From Rhodospirillaceae bacterium (lineage in GTDB: Bacteria > Pseudomonadota > Alphaproteobacteria > Rhodospirillales > UBA2165), in the NCBI GenBank assembly GCA_947467145.1, contig CANIGJ010000015.1:34394-98393 (forward strand): a stretch of 64,000 bases of DNA. The letters run 5' to 3'. The first letter of the stretch is position 1, and every line of letters begins with the position of its first letter. The position numbers and the translations under genes are program-made. Positions 16,627-24,996 of this stretch are shown one piece after another. The notes beneath the pieces are model-generated. The model did no database searches. It had not been told where the DNA came from and saw nothing but the letters and a program-made list of their open reading frames with translations.

Positions 16627-17250
16627 GTGATTGTCGCCTGTCTCGATCTCGAAGGCGTTCTGATACCCGAAGTCTGGGAAGGCGTGGCCGATACCACAGG
16701 CATTCCGGAACTGCGCCGTACGACGCGCGACGAGCCCGATTACGACAAGCTGATGCGCGAGCGCATGGCCCTGCTCGACCAGCATAAGCTCGGGCTGAAA
16801 GACATCCAGGCGGTCATCGACACACTCGATCCGATGGAAGGTGCGCTCGATTTCCTCAATCGCCTGCGCGCGCAATATCAGGTCGTGATCCTATCGGACA
16901 CCTATTACGAATTCGCCGAACCCTTCATGCGCAAGCTCGGCTGGCCGACGATCTTTTGCCATCGCCTGGAATGCGACGACACGGGCCGGCTGATCAATTA
17001 CAAGCTGCGCCTGCCCAATCATAAGAAGGCGGCGGTGACCGCGTTCCGCGCGCTCAATTTCAAGACGGTCGCGACGGGCGATTCCTACAACGACACGGCG
17101 ATGCTGGGCGAAGCCGATTTCGGCGTGCTGTTCCGCTCGCCCGACAACGTGATCCGCGAATTCCCGCAATTTCCGGTCTGCCGGACCTACGATGCGCTGT
17201 TCGACACCTTCGAGCACGCCAGCCGAGTCATCGCCGCCAGAGGCGCCTAA
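16627..17250 (+). CDS. thrH: Phosphoserine phosphatase / homoserine phosphotransferase ThrH
   Basis: ThrH is a HAD-family enzyme that dephosphorylates phosphoserine and can move the phosphate to homoserine, linking serine and threonine synthesis. The 207-residue protein starts at a GTG (16627). HAD motif I is CLDLEGVLIPE (nucleophile Asp7; Glu9 replaces the usual second Asp, as in ThrH). Motif II is ILSDTYYEF and motif IV is ATGDSYNDTAML. It is convergent with the DUF4170 gene. Confidence 0.93.
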   Translation: MIVACLDLEGVLIPEVWEGVADTTGIPELRRTTRDEPDYDKLMRERMALLDQHKLGLKDIQAVIDTLDPMEGALDFLNRLRAQYQVVILSDTYYEFAEPFMRKLGWPTIFCHRLECDDTGRLINYKLRLPNHKKAAVTAFRALNFKTVATGDSYNDTAMLGEADFGVLFRSPDNVIREFPQFPVCRTYDALFDTFEHASRVIAARGA

Positions 17251-17264
17251 GCCTTCTGCTCGCT

Positions 17265-17525
17265 TTAATCCTCGGGGTCGGCCTCGGTGCCGTCTGTCGT
17301 CGGATCGAGCAGGCGATGCAGGTGCACGATCACGTATTTCGTGCTGGCGCTGTCGATATTGGCAAGGCTGACACCCTTCCACGCCCTGAGCGCTTCGGCA
17401 TAGTTGGGATAGAGCCCGACCATGTGCAGTTTCTCCGGATCGCCGACGAAATCGAGCCCTTGCGGATCGGCAACCTCGCCACCGAAAACTAGGTGAAGCA
17501 GCGGTTTTTGAGCTTTTTTCGCCAT
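17265..17525 (-). CDS. DUF4170 family small protein
   Basis: The 86-residue soluble protein matches the DUF4170 family, found almost only in alphaproteobacteria (LHLVFGGEVADPQGLDFVGD and a Tyr-Ala-Glu-Ala helix). A good GAAGGAGT ribosome-binding site precedes the ATG. The function is unknown. It lies downstream of smpB but has its own likely -10 element (TATAAT at 17557-17552). Confidence 0.85.
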   Translation of the reverse strand: MAKKAQKPLLHLVFGGEVADPQGLDFVGDPEKLHMVGLYPNYAEALRAWKGVSLANIDSASTKYVIVHLHRLLDPTTDGTEADPED

Positions 17526-17551
17526 CGGATACTCCTTCTACACGAGGATTA

Positions 17552-17583
17552 TTATAGCGGCTTCGGTCGAAACCCAGAAGCCT
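17552..17583 (-). promoter_or_regulatory. smpB-DUF4170 intergenic hairpin followed by a TATAAT -10 element
   Basis: GGCTTC (17560-17565) pairs with GAAGCC (17578-17583), with an inner GGT-CGAA-ACC stem. On the minus strand this hairpin is followed at once by TATAAT (17557-17552). No T run follows, so it is a weak terminator at best. The perfect -10 hexamer 27 bases upstream of the DUF4170 ATG suggests a separate promoter, although the -35 is not recognisable. Confidence 0.4.
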
Positions 17584-17591
17584 GAGAGTTC

Positions 17592-18065
17592 TCAGCGCGC
17601 GCGCATGATCCGCGCCTGATCGCGCTTCCAATCGCGTTCCTTGATGGAATCGCGTTTCTCGTGCTGGCGTTTGCCCTTGGCGATGCCCAACTCGACTTTG
17701 GCGAAGCCGCGCCCGTTGAAATAGATCGACAGCGGGACGATGGTGATCCCTTCCCGGCTCACCGCATCGATCAGCTTGGCCAACTCGCGTTTGCGCAGCA
17801 GCAAAGTGCGCGGGCGGCGCGGTTCATGCTGGGTGACGCTGGCCGAGCGATATTCTGGGATATAGGCATTGAGCAGGACGAGGTTGTTGTCGCGATCGGT
17901 CGCGTAGGATTCCTCGATGCTCGATTGGCCCAGGCGCAAGGATTTGACCTCGGTGCCGTGCAGCATGATGCCGGCCTCAATGGTGCTTTCGATGAAGTAG
18001 TTGTGGCGCGCGCGGCGATTGCGGGCCACGACATTGGCCTCGCTCGTCGCCTTTTTGGCGTTCAT
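17592..18065 (-). CDS. smpB: SsrA-binding protein SmpB
   Basis: SmpB binds tmRNA and delivers it to stalled ribosomes in trans-translation. The 157-residue beta-barrel protein shows [26 protein letters not shown], the family signature, and the basic C-terminal tail ([24 protein letters not shown]) that occupies the mRNA channel. It follows dapA by 22 bases. No ssrA (tmRNA) gene was recognised nearby. Confidence 0.97.
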   Translation of the reverse strand: MNAKKATSEANVVARNRRARHNYFIESTIEAGIMLHGTEVKSLRLGQSSIEESYATDRDNNLVLLNAYIPEYRSASVTQHEPRRPRTLLLRKRELAKLIDAVSREGITIVPLSIYFNGRGFAKVELGIAKGKRQHEKRDSIKERDWKRDQARIMRAR

Positions 18066-18087
18066 CTCGGTTCAGCCAGGTCTATGT

Positions 18088-18963
18088 CTAATTCAACAGG
18101 CCGACTTGGATCAGCGCCTCGCGCACGCGCACCTTGCTGGCTTCTGCGATCTCGCAGATCGGCAGTCGGGTGTCGGCCGTGCACTTGCCCAGCAGTTGGG
18201 CGGCGTATTTCACCGGGCCCGGGCTGGTTTCGCAGAACAGCGCGGAATGCAGCGGCATCAGCTTGTACTGGATCTCCTGCGCTTTCTTGATGTCGCCGTC
18301 GATCCAGGCCTTTTGCATGGTGGCGCACAGACGCGGCGCCACATTGGACGTCACGGAAATGCAGCCGTGCCCACCGGCGGCCAGGAACGGCACGGCCGTG
18401 CCGTCTTCGCCCGATAACTGGATGAAGTCGGCGCCGCAGGCATTGCGGGTCAGGATCGGGCGATTGAGATCGCTGGTCGCATCCTTCACGCCGGCGATGT
18501 TCTTCAACTCGGCCAGGCGTGCCATGGTCGCGACCTGCATATCGACAACGCTGCGCGGCGGGATGTTGTAGATGATGATCGGAATGCCGACGGCGTCATT
18601 GATCGCCTTGAAATGCTGATACATGCCCTCTTGGGTGGGCTTGTTGTAATAGGGTGTCACCACCAGGACGCCGTCGGCGCCGGCCTTTTCGGCATGCTTG
18701 GCAAGCCCGACCGCTTCGGCGGTCGAATTGGATCCGGCGCCCGCGATGACCGGCACGCGCCCTTTCGCCACTTCGATGCACATCTCGGTGACGCGCATAT
18801 GCTCCTCATGGCTGAGGGTCGGCGATTCGCCGGTCGTGCCGCAGGGCACGAGCCCATTGGTACCTTCGGCAATCTGCCACTCAACCAGCGAGCGGAACGC
18901 GTCGGCATCGACAGCGCCGTTCTTGAACGGCGTGATCAGGGCGGTATAGGACCCCTCGAACAT
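18088..18963 (-). CDS. dapA: 4-hydroxy-tetrahydrodipicolinate synthase
   Basis: DapA condenses pyruvate with aspartate semialdehyde, the first committed step to lysine and meso-diaminopimelate. The 291-residue protein starts at the ATG at 18963 ([13 protein letters not shown]). The Schiff-base lysine is Lys160 in [10 protein letters not shown], the catalytic tyrosine is Tyr132 in IIYNIPPRS, and GTTGESPTL contributes the Thr-Thr pair. A GCGAGGT Shine-Dalgarno lies just downstream of a perfect 16-bp palindrome. The gene is transcribed with smpB. Confidence 0.96.
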   Translation of the reverse strand: MFEGSYTALITPFKNGAVDADAFRSLVEWQIAEGTNGLVPCGTTGESPTLSHEEHMRVTEMCIEVAKGRVPVIAGAGSNSTAEAVGLAKHAEKAGADGVLVVTPYYNKPTQEGMYQHFKAINDAVGIPIIIYNIPPRSVVDMQVATMARLAELKNIAGVKDATSDLNRPILTRNACGADFIQLSGEDGTAVPFLAAGGHGCISVTSNVAPRLCATMQKAWIDGDIKKAQEIQYKLMPLHSALFCETSPGPVKYAAQLLGKCTADTRLPICEIAEASKVRVREALIQVGLLN

Positions 18964-18982
18964 GCTGACCTCGCTTGAATTT

Positions 18983-18998
18983 ACCGCAATATTGCGGT
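18983..18998. promoter_or_regulatory. Perfect 16-bp palindrome in the dapA leader
   Basis: ACCGCAATATTGCGGT is an uninterrupted palindrome 20-35 bases upstream of the dapA start. With no loop it is more likely a protein-binding site than an RNA hairpin. No regulator gene lies next to it, and I do not recognise the motif. Confidence 0.45.
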
Positions 18999-19053
18999 GG
19001 AGGCGCACCATAAACCTGGCGGATTTCCTGGGCAAGCGCGCCTTGCCTTATAT

Positions 19054-19085
19054 AACGGCCGACCGACTGCCCGGTCGGTTCCGTT
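19054..19085. promoter_or_regulatory. Inverted repeat in the dapA-slt divergent region
   Basis: CCGACCG (19059-19065) and CGGTCGG (19072-19078) are perfect 7-bp arms around a 6-base centre. Outer arms AACGG and CCGTT extend the pairing with a two-base bulge. It sits after an AT-rich TTATATAA (19049-19056) that could be a -10 element. The shape resembles a TetR-type operator, but no TetR gene is adjacent. Confidence 0.4.
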
Positions 19086-19168
19086 GCGTAGGGCTCCGAA
19101 CCCACTTAAGATCGTGTAAACCAAAATCCAATAAACATCATCGATCAGGTCTGGCTGGGAAACGAGAC

Positions 19169-21190
19169 GTGACACGACGAGTATTGTCCAAACTCCATCG
19201 CGCCGTTTTGTCTGCCGCGCTCATCGGGTCGAGCGCGCTGACGTCGATTGCCTTCGTTTCGCCTGTCGCCGCGCAATCGGCTTTCGCCGCCAACAAGACC
19301 CTGCCCGCGCAGGCTGATCTGCAGGCCGCTAAGTCGGCCTATGAAGCCGGCGAAAAAGCCCAATGGGCGGCGCAGCGCGAGGCCGCCAATCGGGTGAAGG
19401 ACCCGCTGCTCAATCGCATCCTGATCTGGCAGCGTCTGGTCAGCGGCGGTTCGGGCGCGACGTTCGACGAGATCGACGCCTTTGTGCGGGCCTTCCCGGA
19501 ATGGCCGTCCAACGAACGCCTGGTCAGCCGGGCCGAAGAAACCATGTCGCCGGGCACGCCCGACAAAGATGTAATCGCCTGGTACGGCAAGCGCGTCCCC
19601 CAGACGACCGAGGGCGCCACCCGTCTGGCCGAATCCCTGCTCGATCTCGGCCGGCGCGACGAAGCGATGAAGCTGATCCGCAAGACCTGGGTCGATGCGA
19701 ACTTTGGCGACCAGCAAGAAGTCATATTTTACAAGAAGTTCAAGGATCAGCTTACCAAGAAGGATCACATCGATCGGCTCGATCGCCTGGTGTGGGCGAA
19801 CCGCGATGTGCCGGCCAAACGGATGTATGCGAAGGTCGGCACGGAGTATCGCGCCCTGGCCGAAGCCCGCTTCGCACTGCGTAACGGCAGCAACGGGGTC
19901 GATGGCGCGCTGAAGCGCATCCCGGCCAATCTGATGGAAGATGCGGGCCTGCAATACGACCGGCTGCGCTGGCGCCGCATCAAGAACCGCGACGAGGAAG
20001 CCTTCGCCCAGTTCAGGGCCTCGCCCGCCGCGATGAAGGTTCAGCCGGCGCGCTGGTGGGGCGAACGATCCATCATGGCGCGGCGCGCGCTGATGAAGGG
20101 CTATATCACCGACGCCTATCGCATCGCGGCCAATCACAACCTCAAGAACGGCGCCGAATATCTGGACGCCGAATGGATGGCGGGCTGGATCGCGCTGCGG
20201 TTCCTGAAGGACGACGCGATCGCCTACACCCATTTCTCCAACGTCTACCGCGAGGCCAAGCAGCCGATCAGCAAGTCGCGCGGCGCCTATTGGGCGGGCC
20301 GTGCCTCGGAAGCGGTCAAGGATTCGGAGCGTGCGCGCTACTGGTACCGCACGGCGTTCAAAAACCCGACGACCTATTACGGTCAATTGGCGGCGACCAA
20401 GCTGCCGCGCGAAGACACCATCAATATGCCGCCGCCGCCGCATACCGATCCGATCGTCGAAGCGAGCTTCAACAGCCACGAATTGGTGCGCGCGGTCCGC
20501 ATCATCGACGCCGCCGGCATGACCAGCATGCTGCGCCCGTTCATCCGCCAATTGGCCGAGATCGGCAAAACGCCCGATTGGCTGGCCAATGTCGCCGACC
20601 TCGCCTATGAGACCGGCCGCGCCGACATTTCGATCTATGCCGCCAAGCGCGCCGAAAGCGAAGGCGTCAGCCTGCTCCAGGCAGGCTTTCCGATCATCAA
20701 GACGCAGCGCATGAGCGAAGCCGACCGCCCGCTCGTTCATGCGGTCATCCGCCAGGAAAGCCTGTTCAACAATTCCGCCATCAGCAGCGCCGGGGCGCGC
20801 GGCCTGATGCAGCTCATGCCCGCCACCGCCAAACAGATGGCGAAGAAGAATGACGTCAATTTCGTGCATGAGCGCCTGACCGAGGATGCGGATTACAACG
20901 TCCATCTCGGCCAGACGTATCTGTCGGACCTGGTCAACGAATTCAACGGCTCCTACATCCTGGCCCTCGCCGCCTATAACGCCGGCCCCTCGCGTGCGCG
21001 CCAATGGATGCGCGAATACGGTGATCCGCGCGAGAGCACCGTCGATGCCATCGATTGGATCGAGATGATCCCGTTCTCGGAAACGCGCAATTACGTCCAG
21101 CGCGTGCTCGAGAACCTGCAGGTCTATCGCTACATGATGTCGCCGACCCAGGTGGCACTCACGCCTGACAGCATGCTGCGTCGGCGCTAA
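19169..21190 (+). CDS. slt: Soluble lytic murein transglycosylase (Slt70-like)
   Basis: This periplasmic enzyme cleaves the MurNAc-GlcNAc bond of peptidoglycan to give 1,6-anhydroMurNAc ends. The 673-residue reading starts at a GTG (19169), giving a signal peptide that ends SPVAAQ. A long superhelical U/L-like domain precedes the C-terminal GH23 domain, with catalytic Glu530 in RQESLFN followed by GARGLMQLMPATAK and ALAAYNAGPSR. Its stop overlaps the ATG of the threonine dehydratase gene by one base. Longer readings upstream lack a signal peptide. Confidence 0.93.
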   Translation: MTRRVLSKLHRAVLSAALIGSSALTSIAFVSPVAAQSAFAANKTLPAQADLQAAKSAYEAGEKAQWAAQREAANRVKDPLLNRILIWQRLVSGGSGATFDEIDAFVRAFPEWPSNERLVSRAEETMSPGTPDKDVIAWYGKRVPQTTEGATRLAESLLDLGRRDEAMKLIRKTWVDANFGDQQEVIFYKKFKDQLTKKDHIDRLDRLVWANRDVPAKRMYAKVGTEYRALAEARFALRNGSNGVDGALKRIPANLMEDAGLQYDRLRWRRIKNRDEEAFAQFRASPAAMKVQPARWWGERSIMARRALMKGYITDAYRIAANHNLKNGAEYLDAEWMAGWIALRFLKDDAIAYTHFSNVYREAKQPISKSRGAYWAGRASEAVKDSERARYWYRTAFKNPTTYYGQLAATKLPREDTINMPPPPHTDPIVEASFNSHELVRAVRIIDAAGMTSMLRPFIRQLAEIGKTPDWLANVADLAYETGRADISIYAAKRAESEGVSLLQAGFPIIKTQRMSEADRPLVHAVIRQESLFNNSAISSAGARGLMQLMPATAKQMAKKNDVNFVHERLTEDADYNVHLGQTYLSDLVNEFNGSYILALAAYNAGPSRARQWMREYGDPRESTVDAIDWIEMIPFSETRNYVQRVLENLQVYRYMMSPTQVALTPDSMLRRR

Positions 21191-22185
21191 TGGCCGAAAC
21201 CAACGAGCCGGTCGGACGTCTGCCGACCTTTGCCGATGTCGAGGCTGCGGCCAAACGCTTGGCCACGATCGTCACGCGCACGCCGGTCCTGGAATCCCAG
21301 ATCGTCAACGAGTTGCTGGGCTGTCGCATTCTGATCAAAGCGGAATGCCTGCAACGCACCGGCTCGTTCAAGGTGCGCGGCGCCTACAACAAGATCGCGC
21401 AGATCCCCGATGAGATCCGCAAACGCGGGGTCGTCGCCTATTCGTCGGGCAATCACGCGCAAGGCGTAGCGCGCGCGGCGAAGCTGCTCGGCATTCCGGC
21501 GCGCATCGTCATGCCGGCCGATGCACCCAAGGTGAAGATGGACAATACGCGGCGCGACGGCGCCATCGTCGTGCCCTACGAACGCAAGAACGCTAATCGG
21601 GTCGCCATATCGGAAGGGCTCGTCGCCGAGACCGGCGGCACGATGGTGCCGCCGTATAACGATCCCGATATTATGGCCGGGCAAGGCACGCTCGGTCTTG
21701 AATTCGCCGAACAGGTCAAAGCCATGGGCACTCAGCTGGATATGCTGTTGGGGCCGTGCAGCGGCGGCGGCATGATCGGCGGTTGCGCGCTCGCCTTTCG
21801 TGGCCTGTCACCCGAGACCCAGATCTACTGCGTCGAGCCCGAGGGCTACGACGACATGGCGCGCTCGCTTAAAGCCGGCAGCCGCGTCGAACTCACCACC
21901 AGTCCCGGTTCGATCTGCGACGGCCTGCTGGTCGAAGCGCCGGGCACGATTACCTTCGAGGTTTTGAAGACCCATCTCGCCGGCGGCTTCGTGGTCAGCG
22001 ATGCGATGGTCGAGAAAGCGGTGAAGCTGGCGTTCGACGAATATAAAGCGGTGATTGAGCCGTCCGGCGCCATCGGGCTGGCGGCCATCATGGCGGAGCC
22101 CGAGACATTCAAAGGCCGCACAATCGGCATTATCGCGACCGGCGGCAATGTGGACGCCGACGCTTTCTCTCGCATGATCCGCTAG
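21190..22185 (+). CDS. PLP-dependent threonine/serine dehydratase
   Basis: The 331-residue fold-type II PLP enzyme has Lys61 in GSFKVRGAYNK as the Schiff-base lysine, SSGNHAQGVA as the substrate-binding loop and CSGGGMIGG as the phosphate cup. There is no C-terminal ACT domain, so it is the short, non-feedback-inhibited type (TdcB-like threonine ammonia-lyase, or a serine racemase relative) rather than biosynthetic IlvA. It is translationally coupled to slt (TAATG), an unusual partner. Substrate preference cannot be settled from the sequence. Confidence 0.88.
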   Translation: MAETNEPVGRLPTFADVEAAAKRLATIVTRTPVLESQIVNELLGCRILIKAECLQRTGSFKVRGAYNKIAQIPDEIRKRGVVAYSSGNHAQGVARAAKLLGIPARIVMPADAPKVKMDNTRRDGAIVVPYERKNANRVAISEGLVAETGGTMVPPYNDPDIMAGQGTLGLEFAEQVKAMGTQLDMLLGPCSGGGMIGGCALAFRGLSPETQIYCVEPEGYDDMARSLKAGSRVELTTSPGSICDGLLVEAPGTITFEVLKTHLAGGFVVSDAMVEKAVKLAFDEYKAVIEPSGAIGLAAIMAEPETFKGRTIGIIATGGNVDADAFSRMIR

Positions 22186-22196
22186 CGCAAACGCGA

Positions 22197-22222
22197 ACGG
22201 CCCGCCGAAGCGGGCCGTCTTT
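22197..22222 (+). terminator. Intrinsic terminator after the dehydratase gene
   Basis: ACGGCCCGC and GCGGGCCGT form a 9-bp GC-rich stem around a CGAA tetraloop, followed by CTTT. It lies 12 bases past the stop and between convergent genes, so it may work for both directions. Confidence 0.75.
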
Positions 22223-22245
22223 GAAGCTATTTCAGCCGAACCGAA

Positions 22246-22716
22246 TTAAGAGGCGACTTTAGCCTGTTCCGGATGGGCGTGCGCCTTGATGATGGAGGCC
22301 CCTTTGGCGAGCAGATTGATGCCCTCGCCGTCCTTTTCCTTTTTAACGGACTCGATGCGGCGGCAATGGCCTTCGAGGTAAGCGCCCTGCTCAATCGCCA
22401 GGTTCTCGTGCAGGATGTCACCCATCACATGCGCGGTCTTGGCCAAGGACACGGTGCGCGCCTTGATCTGGCCGTTGACGCGGCCGTGGATGCGAACGCT
22501 CTCGGCGCGGATCTCGCCGGTGATCTGTGCGCTTTCGCCCACGACCAGGACGTCGGTCTGGATATTGCCGTTGACGCGTCCATCGATCTGGATTTCGCCC
22601 GCGCTGACAATGTCGCCCGTGATCAAAAGATCGGCCGCCAGAAGCGACGGTGGCGCCGGCACCTTCGCGAACGAGGTCGACAACACGCTGCTGTCCTTAC
22701 TGCCCTTTGTAAACAT
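22246..22716 (-). CDS. bacA: Bactofilin
   Basis: Bactofilins are self-polymerising cytoskeletal proteins that position cell-wall enzymes. The 156-residue protein has a central beta-helix made of short repeats with regular hydrophobic and glycine positions (ITGDIVSAGEIQIDGRVNGNI and similar), flanked by short unstructured tails. The start overlaps the 3' end of the M23 peptidase gene by 20 bases, so the two form an operon, a pairing known from stalked and budding alphaproteobacteria. Confidence 0.93.
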   Translation of the reverse strand: MFTKGSKDSSVLSTSFAKVPAPPSLLAADLLITGDIVSAGEIQIDGRVNGNIQTDVLVVGESAQITGEIRAESVRIHGRVNGQIKARTVSLAKTAHVMGDILHENLAIEQGAYLEGHCRRIESVKKEKDGEGINLLAKGASIIKAHAHPEQAKVAS

Positions 22717-24211
22717 ATTTGCCAGCCTTCAAGAATCGCATTGGATCGACAGGCCTCCCATTATGCGCGATTTCATAATGGAGGTGCGGGCCGGTGCTCC
22801 GGCCAGAATTCCCTAGCAGCCCGATATTATCTCGGTAATCGACTTTTTGGCCAACCTGAACCAGGATTTTGTTCAGATGGGCATAGCGCGTCTTGAACCC
22901 CATACCATGGTCGATCTCAACCAGCCGACCATATTCGTTTTGGGCCGATGCTACCGTCACCACACCGGGTGCCGTCGCATAAACCATTGAATTTAAAGGC
23001 GCTCTCAGGTCTAGGCCATAATGCATGGCCCAGCGCTGGCGGATCGGATCGCGGCGTTTGCCGAACTCGCTGGAGAGCTGGAATTGGTCGAGCGGCGACG
23101 GCAGCGGCGCCGAGCGCATCAATTGCCGCAGATCGTCCCACCGGCCCAGACGCTCTTCGAGATTGGACAGGCTGGCCTTCAGCTTTTCGCCGGACTGCGG
23201 CAGCGTCATCATCGGTGTGGTGGCGATGAACGGCCCGCCTTGGCCGGTCGGCACCGCACGGCGCGCGATCAACATTTCGACCCCGGGCGCCTGCGCAGGC
23301 TCTTCGATTTCCTTGTCCTGCAGTTCGGCGGTCTCGGCCATTTCTTCGCCGGACGTAGCCTGTTCGCCGCTATCGTCGGCGGGTTCGGCTTCATCCTCGC
23401 GGCTGCCAAGCGCGCCTTCAGCCGTAGCGGCGGCGTTGGCGTTCGCGAGCTGCGTCAGGAATTCATCGGCATTCAGGCCCGCGCGGGCGAACACGCGCTC
23501 CATGAACACGATGCCGTCCTGCGTGCGCTTGGCTAGACGCGCGACGACCTCGGTTTCGGTCTGGTGGAGACGGCTGACTTCTTCCTCGAGCTGACTGACC
23601 TGCCCCAAAAGCTTCTGGTTGGTGATCTGCATTTCGGCGCGTTCGTTCATCGCGGATTGCAGATTGTTGGTCACCGCGTTGAGGTTGCCCTTCAACTCGA
23701 AGTTCCGGTTGGTCATGCTGCCCAGCTCGGTTTCGATCGAGGTCAGCTTGTCGCGCAGGCTGGTGCGCGCGGTATCGACCTCGGACTGCTTGGCCTGCGA
23801 ATTCTCGAGGTTCTTCTGCGCCGAACGCAGATTGAGTTGCAGCGACGCGTTGTTTTCGACGAGATCGAGCATCATCGCGTGGTTCTTCTGCAGTTCCTTT
23901 GTCAGGACCGAGAAGCGCGCCTGATACTGCGAAACCTCGCCAAGCAAGTTTTGATAATTGTCGTGCGACGCCGTGATCTGCGCATCCTTCGAGCGTAGGA
24001 TGTCGTTGAAGGCGAAATAGGTGGTGGAGGTGAAAATGCCCCACCCGAGGGTGAGTGCTAGAGCGCCGAGCGTGAGGAGCTGGAAATTCTTGGAGACTTT
24101 GAGGTAGCGGATCTGGCTGTCGGTGCGAAGGATGATTTGACGGTCGGGGAACCATGCGCTGATCCGCTGCGCCCAGTAGTCCCATTGCAGGACGTCATGT
24201 CGTCGCTTCAT
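22697..24211 (-). CDS. M23-family metallopeptidase with N-terminal TM helix and coiled coil (LmdC-like)
   Basis: The 504-residue protein should cut peptidoglycan cross-links in the periplasm. A cytoplasmic N-terminus of ~45 residues is followed by one transmembrane helix (about 46-68). A long coiled coil runs to about residue 230, followed by an acidic linker. The C-terminal LytM/M23 domain has zinc ligands His397 and Asp401 (HYGLD) and His476-x-His478 (HLHYEI), so it should be catalytically active rather than an EnvC-like activator. The short cytoplasmic N-terminus is the likely contact for the co-transcribed bactofilin, as described for LmdC. No start other than 24211 fits better. Confidence 0.9.
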   Translation of the reverse strand: MKRRHDVLQWDYWAQRISAWFPDRQIILRTDSQIRYLKVSKNFQLLTLGALALTLGWGIFTSTTYFAFNDILRSKDAQITASHDNYQNLLGEVSQYQARFSVLTKELQKNHAMMLDLVENNASLQLNLRSAQKNLENSQAKQSEVDTARTSLRDKLTSIETELGSMTNRNFELKGNLNAVTNNLQSAMNERAEMQITNQKLLGQVSQLEEEVSRLHQTETEVVARLAKRTQDGIVFMERVFARAGLNADEFLTQLANANAAATAEGALGSREDEAEPADDSGEQATSGEEMAETAELQDKEIEEPAQAPGVEMLIARRAVPTGQGGPFIATTPMMTLPQSGEKLKASLSNLEERLGRWDDLRQLMRSAPLPSPLDQFQLSSEFGKRRDPIRQRWAMHYGLDLRAPLNSMVYATAPGVVTVASAQNEYGRLVEIDHGMGFKTRYAHLNKILVQVGQKVDYRDNIGLLGNSGRSTGPHLHYEIAHNGRPVDPMRFLKAGKYVYKGQ

Positions 24212-24428
24212 CCCCTACCGCCCTCGTCCCGAAGGCGCCCCCTATACTCTCAAAAAACCGCTGCACCATCGTCCTCCCCAGGCACGATGCAGGCACATCA
24301 GACATATAATTATTGTGCCTTGACGGTACCTGCCGGGGGTAAATGGCGCAACTGTTATGACCCCCCGAAAGGCCAGATTCTTTGTGACCCCAGTATCATC
24401 TTGTAATGCGTTGATTTAATTGTTTGGC

Positions 24429-24449
24429 TTATCCACAGGCTGTGGAAAA
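24429..24449. promoter_or_regulatory. Inverted pair of consensus DnaA boxes
   Basis: TTATCCACA (24429-24437, plus strand) and TTTTCCACA (24449-24441, minus strand) both fit the DnaA-box consensus TTWTNCACA and face each other across three bases. The pair forms a near-perfect 10-bp dyad around one G. It lies in a 293-bp divergent space between the M23 peptidase gene and pgpA, which otherwise holds AT-rich sequence (24400-24425) and the promoters of both genes. Confidence 0.6.
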
Positions 24450-24504
24450 GTTTGTGCCGATTTAGATAAGAAACACAGGGCAAATACGTTAAATACAATC
24501 CGTC

Positions 24505-24984
24505 ATGGGGACAGCTACGACAAGATTCGCGCGCCTAACCGCGACCGTCTGCGGGATCGGTCATGCGCCCGCCATGCCCGGCACCTGGGCATCGGCTGCC
24601 GCCTTGCCGGCTGCGTGGGGCCTGCAAGTGCTGGGCGGCGTGCCGTTGCTGGCGCTCGCCACCTTCCTGGCCTTTGCGCTCGGCCTATGGGCATCCAGCG
24701 TCGTGTTACGCGAAACGGCGGACACCGGGATTAAAGACCCCGGTTGGATTGTTATAGACGAGGTAGCAGCCCAGTGGTTGGTGCTGCTTGTCATCCCGCC
24801 GGACGTTAATCTCTATGCGATTGCCTTCGTTCTGTTCCGCATCGCGGACGTGTGGAAGCCATGGCCGGCATCCTGGGCGGACCGCGCGCTTACCGGCGGC
24901 GTCGGCGTCATGGTCGATGACATCTTCGCGGCCGCATGGGCAGCCATCGTCCTCATCGTCTTTCGTTATGCATGGTTTATTTGA
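24505..24984 (+). CDS. pgpA: Phosphatidylglycerophosphatase A
   Basis: PgpA dephosphorylates phosphatidylglycerol phosphate in the inner membrane, completing phosphatidylglycerol synthesis. The 159-residue protein has the family features GHAPAMPGTWAS, IVIDEVAAQWLVLL, FRIADVWKPWPASW and GGVGVMVDDIFAA, with the acidic residues that bind Mg2+, and about four hydrophobic segments. It is followed after 12 bases by the cinA-like gene. Confidence 0.93.
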   Translation: MGTATTRFARLTATVCGIGHAPAMPGTWASAAALPAAWGLQVLGGVPLLALATFLAFALGLWASSVVLRETADTGIKDPGWIVIDEVAAQWLVLLVIPPDVNLYAIAFVLFRIADVWKPWPASWADRALTGGVGVMVDDIFAAAWAAIVLIVFRYAWFI

Positions 24985-24996
24985 TGGGTTCATTTG

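Noticed and set aside
17526..17591. ssrA (tmRNA) or another small RNA next to smpB
   Set aside because: The gap is only 66 bases and contains one small hairpin and a likely promoter; there is no tRNA-like end.
19145..21004. 619-codon open frame antisense to slt
   Set aside because: The sense strand encodes a complete lytic transglycosylase with catalytic motifs; the antisense product is Arg/Asp/Gly-rich low-similarity sequence.
24212..24504. Chromosomal replication origin
   Set aside because: The DnaA-box pair is real, but one pair without further clusters and without dnaA, hemE or parAB nearby is not enough to call an origin.
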